Shown: in pieces, positions 23,801 through 36,714 of the stretch
Layout of the letters: the number at the start of each line of letters is the position of its first letter
How positions within the stretch are numbered: position 1 is the stretch's first letter
Assembly (NCBI GenBank): GCA_036852015.1
Contig: JAANDG010000192.1
Coordinates: 1 to 64,000 of the forward strand
Length of the DNA: 64,000 nt
Source: Pelodera strongyloides
Lineage: Eukaryota; Nematoda; Chromadorea; Rhabditida; Rhabditidae
Reading direction: 5' to 3'
Notes under the pieces: model-generated
The model's database searches: none
What the model was told of the DNA's origin: nothing
Seen by the model: the letters and a program-made list of their open reading frames with translations, nothing else
Made by a program: the position numbers and the translations under genes

Positions 23801-26800
23801 CTGCTTTCTATGCGAGTGCACGCAATCTTTGAACAGCAAAATATACCAAAGAATGGGTACACGAGGAATAATCTTCATCATAAGATTTTCAAGGGAAACA
23901 ACTTTTAGCGTTCTTATGCTCAATGCTTATGCCGAAAGCAGAGCCGCGTGAGACCGGCGTGCAAGCTGGCGCGCCATGCCCCAACGGCGTCCTACTTTTA
24001 TCAAGATATCCGCCCGTATTCTGTGCCGTTGCCGCTTGCACGCCAATTTTTTCACAGTTACTGAATTCATCTATGGCAGACAGTTTCAGAGTTATTCGCT
24101 TGATTATGAGAATGTTTCTCCGTGCCATTATATAGTCTCATAATCAGAAAAAGAGTTTGCGTTTTCTTGGGCATTTTTTATTGGTAATAACTCACGGATA
24201 GATCTTTACAATCTCGTCCTCTGAAGCATATTCGTATCTGACAAGTGAAACGAGTGATCGTTTTCTGTGCAAATTTGAAGACGTGCGTTTCCTGGAACGA
24301 AAACCTGACATAGAGTCTGACAAATATACGACGGTACAAGTCTTCATGGAGTAAATTATTAGTGTTATACGGATCAGACTATCAGAGCGCAGATTAAATA
24401 TTAAATATTTATTAACACATTAAAATGCGTGCATCAATATGATGAAAGATATCGAGCAACGATTGAGTGGTTTTTGAATTGGCAATTGAATGGCAGATAC
24501 ATTTTCTATAACCAAATACCTGGTAGGCGGTGGTCAGTTCATCAGTGTAGTTTGGAGTCGCCATTACATAATGGTCCACACCGCATCTGAAATATACGTG
24601 TAAGTTGCGATGGTAAACACAAATGTAAAGAAAAAAATAAAGCAAATCCCGTTTTGATTGTTATGAAGTGCACAGTAGTAGTGATCATTACATGATCTTG
24701 AATTTTTCGTGTGGAAAAACTGGGGTGACTAAATTTGGAATTCACTCCCTTCATAAAAGCTCAATCATTACAAAAATAAACAAAATTAGCTTATCAACTA
24801 AAACAAACCCGTTGTGATCCAAAATCAATATACGATTTCCCTGCCCATCCTCCACGTAACAGTTCTGAACAAGAATCCCGGCAGTTGCTGTAATTTTAGC
24901 TATAATCAATTTTCTATTGATTTTTTTTTTCGTTTTTATTTTATCATATTTTTCCACAAATTTTTAGTTCATTCACTGACCACTATCGCAGTGCCACACG
25001 TGAAAAACGCTTTCGCCAACAGATGCGTAATGAGCCTGAAATTGATTTTATAATAAGTTACTGTAGTTGGGGGGTTTTTACATTTGAATTCTTATTTTCT
25101 ATTAATTAATATCATACATGGTTAAAATATAAAAAAGATGCTAGATCCTTAGCATGGAAATATGTAATGCAAGGTACAACTTATGTTGTTTGTTTTAGCA
25201 GAGTTGCCCTGCTTGATATTACCTGTGGTCCATCTTTGCTCCCCTTCCTGATTGTGTACGTACACCTTGGCGTATCTTGGAAGTCAAATTGAGGTTCCAG
25301 CTCGGTAGGTTGGTGCTCGCTAAATGATAAAAGCTGACAACGCAAGATATCGATTTCTACTTTCCCGTCAGAATTATTGCATACCTGAGTAGAGTAAATC
25401 TTTTGAAAAATCCGTCGTTTCGCGAATCTGTGAGCCCTTTGCAACGAGAAACAGGTGCGCCTACCTTTCGCTGCGATCGCGAGGGCCAGGGTTTCGCCGC
25501 GCACCACCCGAGTTTCCTCAGTATGAAAAAAACACAAACCTGATGGCTAATGACTGCTCAAAATCGTCCAGCACGTGGTTCTCCACGTATACGCATTGTG
25601 CGCAATATGATCTGAAATAACATAAGTTTTGTTTTTAACGTATCTGTGGAAAAAAAATTGAGTGGTGAATATGGCCACAGAACATCAGTGAACCTAGTGT
25701 TTAGCATAATCTTACCGATCAGCCTCGGTCACGAATAAAGGGTGCAATTGCACGGCGATACATACACGATTTATCGTGCCAGCTGGGTTTTCCTGAAAAA
25801 CAAAACACATATAAATCTTGCTCCTTGATTCGAGAGAGTGCTCCTTGATGCAAGGGAGTGCTCCTTGATTCAAGGGAGTGCTCCTTGATTCATAGGCGTT
25901 TCAAGCCAGTGCGTACTAAGCTTCTAGTTCCAGATGACAACTAGCACGATGAGAGTGATAAGTAGTAAAGGACTTGACCCCTTTACTCTGTGGGAACTGG
26001 TTTTTTCCTTCCTTGTTATATTGTGCTTGTCTTTTATCAATACACTTTTATATAAGTTTACAAGTTTGTGGATTTTGTCTCCAAACCTACCGTCTTTTCC
26101 GCTGTCATTCCACAGCGTCCGATCGGAATCGAAACTTTGTTCATATTTCTCGACGAGCAATCCGGATCATCTGCGAACTCTTCTGCGTAGATGTGTGAAG
26201 GGTTTGACGATGTTGTTTTGATCTACAAAGTATAATGGTTAGTATTCACGTCTGTCGCTTCAGGATAAAACAATGGGAAATTGACCACCAATGAGCTGAA
26301 TAATGAACAACAAGGGTTTCATTTTCTTCGTATTACGTCTGACACCAAATCCATTCATGTCCCTATATTCGGTAGCACTTTACAATTAGAAAGAATTAAC
26401 CCAGATGACGAAACGCGTGTGGAGCGGTGCGCGATAATGTTGCGCGAATACAAATTAATGCCAGCAACATCGATGCAGAGCAGAACTTGGCAAACAGATA
26501 GATGCGCAGCGACCTCGTCCAATATTCTGGCAAATTAAGCTCGAGGTGCGCGGCGTCAGATATGCGCACATTTAATTTTGCCGCGCGCTGCCAAAGTTTC
26601 TAGAATAGCGTATATGGCGGGGCACGATAATGTTGCGCGAATGCACATTACTATCGGCAACATTGATGCAGAGCAGAACTTGGCAAACAGATAGATGCGC
26701 AGCGACCTCGTCCAAAATTCTGGCAAATAAAGCTCGAGGTGCGCGGCGACAGTTAAGCGCACTGTTGTTTTGCAGCGCGCTGCCAAAGTTTTCACATCAT

Positions 26801-28270
26801 AGATCTAGTCTCGAGATTACCTTGATAACCATCCGCTCCGGTTCACACAGAACAACAGGCGTCTCGGCTATCTCATTTGGGTATTTGACGGCAGAAACTG
26901 TGTAGAATATATGCAAACTTTGGAGAAAAAGGAACATAAACATCTAAAAAGTTTTGAATCGATTCTTGTGGACAACCTGAAATGTTTTCAATTATATAAC
27001 AAACAATGATTTTTAACATTTTTATCATTCTATACTGCCGAGCGGTAATAAACAATTGTTAACCGTCGTTATAATTTTACAAAGCGCTCCAGCTCTTTAA
27101 TCAATACAAAATTGAGCAGCTTTACGGAACATAGAGTTGTAATAGAATAGTTAATTTTCCCTGAAGATGGCGTACAGCCGAAAAGTCGGAAATAAATGTG
27201 CTAAACACACACACGTTGTTTTCTTTTGGTTGGAATTACCAGCTCACCACAACTCTCTGAATTATGTCATAGAATAGGCCTCATGTCTACAAGGCTAACA
27301 TTCTGATGCGGAAAAAGCCGCGAGCACAAGTTGGAGAAAGCGTCCAAAAAGTAATGAGTGATTGTATGGACTTGATCAGTGGTTCAATCCCTTCAAGCCT
27401 AAACTTTGAACCCGCCTCCTGCCAAAACAGGCCCGCCCGGGTGGGGAATGCAGGCAGGCCAGCGCGCAAAGCGCAGCGCGGGTCCTCGACTGGTGCTCGA
27501 TATGAAAAGCCTTGCATCACTTCTGAGAGGGCGCCTAAGTGGCGCGATAACAAAGCCTCAAGGCTTACCAACTGTTTTGTGGCGCGAAGCGCGCGCGCTC
27601 TGCAAGGGAACGCACATTTCAATGAACGGTTTCGCTAGCTGCCTTTTTTGTTTACTTCAACGTTCGAAAGATTAAAAAGGGAATCGATTGGAAAAACTAC
27701 CGTCGGTAAATCCGGTCGGTATATCTGCATAGCATAGCTAACAATTCCGTAAACCACGCCGAGCCGTATCTGTAGAAGAAAGTTTTTACTTCCCAGTATC
27801 ATATTCTACGCTGAATGCGATTCCATGAATTGAAGCAAACGGCTAAATGCCGATTCATAGCAAGAACTAAGCACTTTATCATAGAAAGAACTATTATTTT
27901 TTGCACATAATCATTTTTCTTTTTTTCTTTTTTGCATTGACATAATATTTAAACCGTATTATGTATGAGATTCCGCTGCCAATAATACTGTAGCGGGAGC
28001 TCATTGACTCATACTGTGCGTGTTGTAATGCCCTGCTATCTCAAGGGTGCGGAGCTCAGTCAGAGCTTTTGAGAGAGTGCATTGCTCTTAGAGGAAAGAA
28101 TATATTAAAAACTGAAATAAAAAATGTCTAAAAACCTCACTTCTTCCCCAACGTAACAAACGTTCTTCAGGTGAGGTGTGACCGCACATTATGGATGATG
28201 AACTTGCTCTCTGAATACCAGAAAATATGAAAATGGCAAAAACGGCTAAAGCTTCGAAAGAATCCGGCAT
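17854..28270 (-). CDS. Cuticlin-like zona pellucida (ZP) domain protein, about 18 exons
   Basis: Exon 1 (28270 to about 28136) encodes a signal peptide, MPDSFEALAVFAIFIFSGIQ. ZP exons with agreeing phases are 27769-27701, 26976-26942, 26897-26821, 26222-26091, 25792-25716, 25611-25536, 25384-25223, 25035-24981, 24887-24809, 24586-24520 and 24291-24196. They contain VVLCEPERMVIK, IPIGRCGM, CTYTIRKGSKDGPQ, GESVFHVWHC, ILVQNCYVEDGQG, and the closing FTCQIRICF followed by PPQSC. Tail exons are 23438-23328, 23152-23076 and 22707-22571, the last with a furin-type RKRR. Exons 18903-18836, 18462-18375 and 17906-17854 give an acidic stretch and a lysine-rich end. The exon 1/2 phase and the link between 22571 and 18903 (possible exon 20578-20489) are unresolved, so a second gene at the 3' end is possible. 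ZP proteins polymerise in apical matrix and cuticle; no C-terminal membrane helix was found. Confidence 0.8.
18112..18297. repeat. GC-rich element with GTGAAACTCCGCGCCA inverted ends
   Basis: The left end GTGAAACTCCGCGCCATCGC is matched by inverted CTGGCGCGGAGTTTCAC at the right. Related GC-rich stretches occur at 21868-22010 and around 25430-25520. It lies in a ZP-gene intron between exons 18462 and 17906. Confidence 0.65.
19592..19735. mobile_element. Short element with CAGTGGCCG...CGGCC inverted ends, copy 2
   Basis: It resembles the element at 17435-17570 in reverse orientation: TGGGAGAATTTGTCTCTG, CTCTGATT and GAGGCTGGGAGC appear in the same order, and the ends carry a GTGGCC/GGCCAC pair. 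Confidence 0.65.
19951..19997 (+). repeat. Interstitial telomeric repeat (TTAGGC)n
   Basis: About seven units of GCTTAG/TTAGGC, the nematode telomere repeat, in a ZP-gene intron. The orientation is opposite to that of the block at 3927-3964. Confidence 0.9.
21655..21797. repeat. Inverted repeat with TTTGTTTCCGAGCTC arms
   Basis: GCTATGATCTTTGTTTCCGA near 21659 is inverted at 21775-21795 (CGGAAACAAAGATCATAGC), with about 90 bp between. A foldback remnant in the ZP-gene region. The complement of its left half is open but I do not count it as an exon. Confidence 0.6.
22395..22543. mobile_element. Truncated group C foldback element
   Basis: The left end TTAAAGGGACAGGCCCACGA and first ~120 bp match the left arm of 14042-14488; the right arm is missing and a second TTAAAGGGATGAGG begins at 22540. 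Probably an internal deletion. Confidence 0.7.
25826..25893 (+). repeat. Minisatellite, unit GTGCTCCTTGATTCAAGGGA
   Basis: About three and a half units of roughly 22 bp in the ZP-gene intron between exons 26091 and 25792. Confidence 0.75.
26429..26790 (+). repeat. Tandem duplication of a ~195-bp unit in a ZP intron
   Basis: GCGATAATGTTGCGCGAATA...GCGCGCTGCCAAAGTTT occurs twice, starting near 26429 and near 26627. The copies agree closely over the central GCAGAGCAGAACTTGGCAAA block. They lie between exons 26222 and 26821. Open frames inside the copies are by-products. Confidence 0.75.
27300..27640. repeat. GC-rich insertion in a ZP intron
   Basis: An abrupt G+C-rich 340-bp stretch between ZP exons 26976 and 27701, with GCGCG-rich motifs. 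Both strands are open over about 110 codons, as expected from low stop-codon density. Unrecognised repeat or transferred segment. Confidence 0.4.
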
Positions 28271-30103
28271 TCGACCACCATTATTGGTGTGCAGAAAGTA
28301 CGGTTTCGAACGATGCCGGATTCTCTTCGGAGAAAGCCAGAAAGCTTTTTTTTTTCAGAACGCTGACAATGAAGAACAATGAGGACGGTGTGAAAGCTTA
28401 CCTTATTGTTGGATAATAATTTGTACTTGACACTATATCATCTTTGACATAACATTACTATTGATAGATAAAGAAGGAGTTTTCACATTATAATATCGTC
28501 TTCTAATAGGTTTTCAAACGAATGGATAAGCATACTCCATTACGTAAGCCTAACCCGCTACTATGGGTCGCCAACCGTTTTGTAAGAATTTCACACATTT
28601 AATTATTTAATGTGAATCTTATAGGATCCATACTTTACATTTAATTCCATAGAGGGAGCGGCAAAAAAAACTTTTTGATACGACCCCGAACCTTAGTGGT
28701 TTCCCTTTGTAGGTGTCAATGCTTGTTGAACATTTGCATATTCAACAAGATGACATAACCAAGGCAAGCTGTGACAAGTCTCCGCTCTCCTCATCTCCCA
28801 CACTATTTCCACTACTTTGCGGCACTTCAAAGGCGGTATCACATTTGATCATGACAAAAATGGCCCATTTTTAATAGTTTCAAAAGATTTCTCGCCAAAT
28901 ATGTCCCCTGCCAATTTTGTACCATGATTAACGCTTCTTTTCAAGTTGGTGGTTTTTAGGATTTTTAGGATACTGTAGTTTTTAAGCCAGACTCTAAAAG
29001 AGCTCATAGCAGTGACATTGCATCAACAAAAAATCGATACAGGCATTTTTTGGGGCCAAGATCCATCCACACAACACTCTGAGTCCCTTGTGCTTCAAAT
29101 GAATTGAAAAAAATGGTATCAGAAAGTATAGGATGCCCGATAATACCGTATACTTCACTTTCCCTTTAATAGCCCACCTTTCATCCGGGCTGTCATGATC
29201 CCTCTGCTCACGGCCCATTCAACTGCACCCCTGCGGCCCACTTCTACTCCAGCCCATAATTTCCTTGGGTCGTAAATCGTAAATGTTAATGGACTGTTTC
29301 TACGTCCGGCTTTTCTCTCTCTTCTCGTTTTCTCTCTTTCTCTGTTTCTCTAGGTCTGGCTGCACTATTTCTTCTATCGGCCTTCTCTACTTCTTTCCAT
29401 TTTTTCCTCTTTCTTAAAACTCTCGACTACATCAATAAGAATGTAATGACCACTTCCACTATTTGATATTTATTGCATTTCGACTACTAAAAAAAGAAGT
29501 ATGGCATTTGTAAATATTGTACAAGGTCCAGCACGAAGTGTGTTTTAGATTTTCGTCTTGTGAAGACCGTTTGATTCGCACGCAAACCTCTCATACCCCA
29601 GCTGTGACAGTCATACCCATACCCTGAGCAGAGAGTAGACACAAATCAGCCGCAAAAAAATGACCGCCCAAATGTTATGCGAAACTCTATGAGCGTTTCC
29701 GCGGTGTTGATCACATGTCTCTACTCCCATCTTATAATCAGAACCATGATATGCTAAATCTTACAAAGTTAGTTCAGAAACATCCACGTTATAAGATAAA
29801 TAACAATAAATCGTTTACGCTTGCAATAAGAGCGTGCACGTTTATTCAAGGGTGAAAATACAGTTTCATCATGGTTTGCTTATTACATGTCCCGCAGAAA
29901 TCCTGAGCAGTAGGCGACGAGTTCCATCTGAAAAATTGTTCGACCTCTTTGGGAAAAATGACCTTTATTTATTCGTTTCGCTTCTTCGTATTTGGGTTAT
30001 GTGTTCTTTTACTCGACGCTGTTCGTTGCATATATTTTTCTCATGAATTTATTCACTGCCTATCTACAACACAAGAGAATTGTGTACGATCTCGTTGAAT
30101 GTT

Positions 30104-30270
30104 TTAAAGCGAAATGCTAGCCCCTTTGGAAAATTTGCATATGATAAGCAAATCCTATGTATCCTATGCTAATTTTGTACGATCGTCCACGGCAATCGTA
30201 CAAAATTAGCATAGGATACATAGGATTTGCTTATCATATGCAAATTTTCCAAAGAGGCTAGCATTTCGCT
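30104..30270. mobile_element. Near-perfect 167-bp hairpin element (group B), copy 1
   Basis: Two arms of about 79 bp pair almost without mismatch around a short CCACGG loop. The left end is TTAAAGCGAAATGCTAG and the right end CTAGCATTTCGCT. The outer AGCGAAAT matches group A ends but the interior differs. Confidence 0.9.
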
Positions 30271-30340
30271 AGCATTGTCCGAGGTTTCGGGTTGCATAAA
30301 CACCGTGTGCTTGATTTATGTGCACTTAATAAATTATTAT

Positions 30341-30573
30341 TAAAGGATAAAGGCCCACTGTAGTTAAGCAGTGTCAAACCTTATTTATCGCGTTTGCGTG
30401 CGTATATATCTTGGATTTCGACTATCTGTGGTGTATGGGTGAGGTATATTTCACCGATTAACGGCATGTCAGAGTGGTGTGGCCTGGCAATAAATATTCA
30501 CCATTTTATGGGAGACCACTGTGAACTCAAAGGACACTTGGATGTGCTTTCCTGCACTACCCTACCCCTTTAA
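30341..30573. mobile_element. Possible group C element sharing TTAA with the next MITE
   Basis: TTAAAGGATAAAGGCCCACT at the left; the right end CACTACCCTACCCCTTTAA is only a loose inverted match. Its last TTAA (30570-30573) is the first TTAA of the group A copy that follows. Confidence 0.45.
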
Positions 30574-30758
30574 AGCGAAATACCGTCCGGTTTTTGAAAC
30601 GCATCATGCACCGCTGAATTCTTATGCGTTTATGCTAATTTGTTAGAATTTAGCTCGATTTTTTATTCTAATTTATGGTCATTTGCACATGCTGCATAAG
30701 AATGCTCTTGTACTCCGGACTCGATGCGTTTCAAAAACCGGCCAGTATTTCGCTTTAA
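30570..30758. mobile_element. Group A palindromic MITE, copy 3
   Basis: TTAAAGCGAAATACCGTCCG at the left, CGGCCAGTATTTCGCTTTAA at the right, with TTAA on both sides and a CGGTTTTTGAAACGCATC inner arm. Confidence 0.9.
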
Positions 30759-32160
30759 GGAGTGCGATTTGATGCGCTGGGCAGACGGTCAGCCAAAATG
30801 TTCCTGTTTGTCCACACTATCTGATTATCTAACTAGTTGGTTAATTATCATGACTAATTAACACCTTGTTTAATAAATCGTCTTTACTTACCAAACGAAA
30901 GATAAGCAATTCACAGTTGTTTGTGAATTGACGACGTGTTATCATGAACAGATACATAAACTTCTGGTCTTGTAGTATCGTATCGCGTTATACGATATAA
31001 TATAAAACAATGTGTTGCTGTACGGCGCATTGTGTATAAAACTGCGGCGACTTACTAAGCCCCTTTGGTTCAAAGTACATATAAAAAGGCTTTATCGGAC
31101 TGTTTATGCTCTCTTTTCGCATTAGTTTTTATTGGTTTTTCTTACACAGTTTGTGGCATTGAGCGCGCCGCCTGTTAAGACTAAGACACTAAGAAACTAT
31201 AAAAATGTGCAGTTTATGATTGTCATAAAGCGTTTGTTTACTTAAGAACAGAAAGAGTTGATTAGATTAGTAGAAAACATGAGTAATATGTATACCGATT
31301 TCATTTTTTTTTTCAAAACACCAATAAAACAGTTTTGACGGTCGTGGTTGATTAAAGTACGAAACATCATTAAAACATTGTTACAATGAAATAACCTACA
31401 ATAAATACCACATAAGTAAGCTATAATTCCCTCCAATGATTTTTGTGATTTTTTTTTAAATCGAGACAATTTGTGAAGGATGTGCTCAAATTCACACGTA
31501 GAACAATTGCACGATTTTCAATTTGAATTTTTAATTCCTTTCTAGCTAGGATTACAACACAGTTATTATACTTATACACTTCGCAAGGACAGTTATTATC
31601 ACTACGCAGGCGGTACTTGAAGGTCACGAAAAGTGGGCACACTCATACGAAACGTTTGAAACGTATTTTCTATAGTTTATGTAATAAGACTAATTTGGCT
31701 TATTTTGCAGTTGCGGAAAGTTGGACGACTTATACCAAATGTCTGAAACGTAGAAAACGTTTCGCTCACACAAACAAAAAAGTAAACTCTTCCCCTTTAT
31801 GTAATAAGATAATTACTACGCCCTGCTCGTAAACTAAGCTTCCCAATTTCTTGATTCACTTCTGACCTAATTACTATAGCGTATATCATGATAGAACGTA
31901 TCCGCGATTTACTTATTAAAAGGCTAATTCGAGCAAAACACATAAGTCAGCTTTTAAAGTAGCTAATTCTAATCCCTCAAGAGCATGCTGCATTAGCTTA
32001 ATTGTATATGTATACATATAAATAATTATAAACGTAATACTAAGCCGCAACAACTTAGCCATATAAACATCACCTAAACTACAAGTAAGTATTTGTCATC
32101 TTATCTGTATGCATTTCTTCCGGTTGTGGACGAATACATTCTTGTTACTTTGTTAATTAT

Positions 32161-32748
32161 TTAAAGGGTGAGGTCCACCTCAGAAAACAAAAAAGTTATT
32201 ATTTTTATTAGATTCCCCGTGTCTGTATCTATCAGAATAACTAAAACAAATTTGAAAGAAAATTACTTCCAACGAAATATGGGCAAAAAATGGTCCAGCT
32301 TGAGCACCTCGGATTACGGTAGCCTGGTATCCTTTTTACATGTTGGTTGAGAAGAAAAAATTTGTTGAAAAATTTTCGAAAAAAATTAAAACAAAAAATA
32401 TGTTCTAAAATAACTACAACGCAATACAAATGACGAAGACAGGATTAATTGTGCTTTGTTTAGCTTGGCAAAAAATAAAACGCATGGTTTTAAAAAAGCA
32501 ACAAACGCACAGCCATAATCCCGCCCTTCATTGTCCCCAAACAACGGTAGCGAGAGCGCGGTTTATCATGCACCACAACCCATCGGCGCCTATCGTAATA
32601 ATGGTACTGGAGGGCTATTTTTTGCTCCATATTTCGTTGGAAATAATTTTCTGCCAAATTTGTTTTAGTTATTCTGGTAGATACAGACACGGGAAATCTA
32701 ATAAAACTAATAACTTTTTTGTTTTCTGAGGTGGACCTCACCCTTTAA
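32161..32748. mobile_element. 588-bp TTAA-bounded foldback element (group C)
   Basis: Ends TTAAAGGGTGAGGTCCACCT / AGGTGGACCTCACCCTTTAA. Inverted arms of about 145 bp share AGATTCCCCGTGTCTG with their complement. The central ~300 bp does not fold. Confidence 0.85.
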
Positions 32749-32771
32749 CAAGAATGTTTATTTAATTCTTA

Positions 32772-33735
32772 AATACTTCAGCAGATCTCGCTACATGTTT
32801 AAGAAATATGGGTATTAAATTCGTTATGTATGCTGATGATATTAAAATCTATAGAGAAATTTCTAAGCCGTCTGATAGAATAGATTTGCAAAGTGCCATA
32901 AATGTTGTTTATGAATGGTCTGAGAAATTTCAATTACCTTTGGCCCCTCATAAGTGTCAATCATTGTACTTAGGCACACGTAATCCCAGGTGGATTACAT
33001 TTGCAATGGTTCTACAATATCGAAGGTAACTGAAATTAAAGATCTCGGTTTCATTATAACTGATAATCTCAGTTTTTCTAAGCATGTTTCGTTTGTTTGT
33101 AATCAGGCGAGGAAGAGAATGTTTGCACTATTTCGAACTCTCAAAACCCATAAGACCAGAATTCTCGTCCTTGCCTACACTTTGTATTTACGTTCAATTC
33201 TCGAATCTGGTTCTGTAGTATTCAACCCTTATAAGAAAAAGGATAAGCTGGCTCTCGAAAAAGTCCAGCATATGTTTACTAAGCGTATTTTCATGAGATC
33301 TCGCTTGCTTAAGTATAACGAAACTCCCTCTAGTAATGAAAGAAATGTTGCTTTAAACTTGGATTCACTAGTAGATCGAAGAAAGAGTGCTGATGCTAAA
33401 ATGCTCCGGAAAATATTGGCCGGTAAGTGTGGAATACACTTACAAAAAATGTACAAGTTTCGAGTTTCTATCACACGTAGAGGTAGATCAAAGGTCATTA
33501 TTTCCAGAGTAATTAAAATGGTACGCAGACACTCATTCGTACATCGAACCGCGTTAATGATTGAGAGCAATCCGACAATATTTTCCCATTCGTAGCCTTC
33601 AGTTATGATCTCCTGTATATTGTTGTATTTCTTTTTTGTTCGCTTTTTATGTCTTTGTGTATTTTATCGACAAACTGTGCGTGTACATTTTTGTGTGCGT
33701 AATAAATATTATATATTATTATATTATTACTTCAT
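32772..33735 (+). pseudogene. LINE reverse transcriptase fragment with frameshift
   Basis: The first frame contains the catalytic YADD box (32829-32840) followed by DIKIYREI. The second frame from about 32990 continues with KDLGFIITDNLSFSKHV, then YTLYLRSILESGSVVFNPYK and KLALEKVQ, the usual thumb-side order of CR1/Jockey-type non-LTR elements; it stops at 33593-33595. A one-base shift near 33000 joins the frames. The 5' part is missing and the copy begins just after the foldback element at 32161-32748. A TATATTATTA tail ends near 33735. Inactive copy. Confidence 0.8.
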
Positions 33736-34111
33736 TTCAGTTCATTCGTGGTATAGTACTTATATATTTTATAATATTGTGATTCTTGGAAAACTTTTAA
33801 AATCATTTACAACCCCAAGAGAGACAATTTTGAAATTGTTCATATTTCTGATGATCACTAATACATATAAATTACTACTTTGTATATAGTTTAAAAGATT
33901 AGTCAGAAAAATCGGTCAGTTTATGAAACCACAAAATTCGTGATTTTGTATTACATTGAACAACTTGTGAGCCTTATTTTAATACGCAACTCGAGACTAC
34001 AATCTTATTATATAAAGGAGAAGAGTTTACTTTTTTGTTTGTGTGAACATAACGAAATGCTTTCATAAAGAAAATTTTCTATTCACATCGAAGTGAACAT
34101 ACAAAATCTTT

Positions 34112-34193
34112 GCCGCTAGCGGTATTCGAACCCACAGCAGCATCCAATCTCTCGATTCACAGTCCAACGCTCTACCTGTTGAGCTATGCTAGC
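34112..34193 (-). pseudogene. Degenerate tRNA-like sequence, His-type anticodon loop
   Basis: On the minus strand: acceptor GCTAGCA, a clean D arm AGCTCAACAGGTAGAGC, an anticodon loop CTGTGAA with GTG, an over-long variable region, then a T arm with GGTTCGAATACC and an acceptor strand with GCTAGC. Several stem pairs fail, so it is a relic or the head of a short interspersed element rather than a working tRNA. Confidence 0.5.
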
Positions 34194-35767
34194 TTATATG
34201 ACGAGGATCTTATAGGAGATATTATAGGAGAAGAGAAGTGCGATAGCAAATTTGCATGATTTGCAAGAACGCTGTAGTCCAGAACCAAATTATACGTTTC
34301 CACATAAACGTAAATGAAAGTTTTTTTGAACATCCTCCAGTCGGAGAAGAGCCCGTAGGGCTCTTCGAACGGCTGGTATATTAATAATTTAGTGCGCATA
34401 TTGTATCTTGTTTTCATATAAAGTTTGTCACCAGACATGGATATTTCGTCACTGTGAGCCATAAAAACTTAAATCGTTTCTAGTTACGATTAGGAAAAGA
34501 GTCTCGTGTTGTGGAATTGCACTTTAGTGTATACATATTAGTGTATAGTTGGAGTTAAAGTTGGCCACTTTCTTAGGGAGGCTCACTCACTACATATACT
34601 GGTGTTTTAGGAATACACCATCGTGAATTTTGGTTTTGGGTTTTGGGTTCAACATTACCTACAAAATTTTCCGTGGAATACTTTGTAGGTAATTTTGCTT
34701 TCCGTTGAATTTGAATTTTTTGTACAAATTGTGTCTTCCGTCGTAAAGTTATTCAGAGACAACGACAACTAAAACGCAGAAACATGGTACTTGCTTTTAC
34801 ATCCACTGGTCTTCATTTTTAGTAGAAGTGTGAAAATACTAATCGGTGTCCAATTTTTATAGTTCTCCAACAATTTCAAAATCCAAAATCAGAGTGTATG
34901 TATCAGGGAGTTTGGAGGGCGGGCGGCGGCCCCGCCAAGATCGTAAATTTAATGGCATTTCTCGCTGTGGCTACGGGTGCGTGCACAGGGCCTACACACC
35001 GATCAGGTCTTGGACTGACTAGCACACGACTAATACCGATCTGGATATTCTTACAATTAGCACACGTTTACTATTGATACTATATTTTACTGAAATGGTC
35101 CTACTAACATGTATATTCATATTAGCACAAGTCTAGTACTGATACTACTACCTTACCTTAGACAACCTGAGATACAAAACACATCTTTTCACTACAACCT
35201 TTTACAACAGTAGCACCTTTTAATATTTAATATTTAATTAATAATATTATTCGACTTTCTTGCACTCTTTATTATAATAATTATAAATATCTGAAGGAAT
35301 TTGTTCTCATATACCTGAAGAAACTACTGAAAGAAAATTTCACATTCAACAATTATTTCACCAATAAATTTCTACCCAACACTTTTGTCATGTTTGATGA
35401 ATAAAGATAAAAGACCGAGATTAACGGATTAGTGAATATATATTCGAAAAACGCTCATTATAATAAATTGCATGGTTAATGTGAATGTTAATCTTTAGAT
35501 TTCCAATAAACCCACAAAGACTCACAACGATACGTATGGTTAAACTTAGTTTTTGATCGCTTTCATACTAATACTGATCACTTACGCCCTTATGCCCTTA
35601 TGCGTCAAACTCTTCATTTTTGCGGGTTATACGTACTTCAGTTACTCTATGTATATAGTATAATCAGCTGATATGCAAGGTTCCTTACGTAAGTGAGTGT
35701 AAGTGTGTAATACGGCATTCTAATGTAAAAAAAAACATACATTCGAATATCAACCATGATATGCGTT

Positions 35768-35947
35768 TTAATGCGAAATGCCGACCGGTTTTTGAAACGC
35801 ATCGAGTACCACTGCTTTCTTATGCTTCATATGCCAATGAGCATAAATTAGAAAAAATAGACCCCAATCAGACCTCACTTAGCATAACTGCATAGGAATG
35901 CAGATATTTGAGATGCGTTTCAAAAACCGGCTGGTGTTTCGCTTTAA
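35768..35947. mobile_element. Group A palindromic MITE, copy 4
   Basis: TTAATGCGAAATGCCGACCG at the left and GGCTGGTGTTTCGCTTTAA at the right, with TTAA on both sides. Confidence 0.9.
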
Positions 35948-36324
35948 TTTGACCTATGCCTAATGCTTATTCATAAGAACTTCCGATCTTTCTATTCGTA
36001 TTATAAGTATGCGTGAAAATGATGCTACAAAAGTATGACAATAATTTTCTGCAATGAGATTGAGGAAAGAAATATAGATACTAGATACGCCGCAACTTGT
36101 TTATGCATTCTCTCTAAAGGCGCATTAAAATCTAGAAGTATGAGTATGTGTATGAGGTATGAGTCGCAATTATGCTAATAAAATAAAAACTCGCCCCCCC
36201 CCCATGTTTTTCCCGTAAGTCGAAGAACATAAATTATGCATTATTGAAAAACATTCTTCCGGGATTTTATTTGAAATGACAAAATTTTGATTGCCTTTTA
36301 GGAAGTCGGTCCCTTTGAAACTTT

Positions 36325-36512
36325 GAAGCGATACGACAGCCGGTTTTTTAAACATATGTTGAACGCTGCATTTCCACGTCGTGTATGCAAATATATTTGC
36401 GCGATACTGCGCGATTTGTTATGTATTCTAACTAAATTCATTTGCATAACATATGGGAATGCAGTTGTCGAACGTGCGTTTCAAAAACCGGCCGTAGTGT
36501 CGTTCGATTTCG
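36325..36512. mobile_element. Diverged group A MITE, copy 5
   Basis: GAAGCGATACGACAGCCGGT at the left and GCGTTTCAAAAACCGGCCGT at the right; the interior carries GCGCGATACTGCGCGAT. Ends are eroded. Confidence 0.7.
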
Positions 36513-36714
36513 CTTGCTCAACAATGGGCTCCGATTCACCTTTTATAGCCCCTTAGATATTCTAATTTTCGTTTCGTTCACACAAACAAAGGGCCAAGTA
36601 AACTCTTATTTTCTATAAGAAGATGTTTCAATAATTTATTATTAGTATAACCTATATTAACCATGACTAAAATGATTTATTGAATACGATAAATCTACGG
36701 GCACATTTTGGATT

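Noticed and set aside
27287..27675. Open frames of about 110 codons on both strands
   Set aside because: GC-rich insertion with few stop codons; no family motif, no splice context, and it lies inside a ZP-gene intron.
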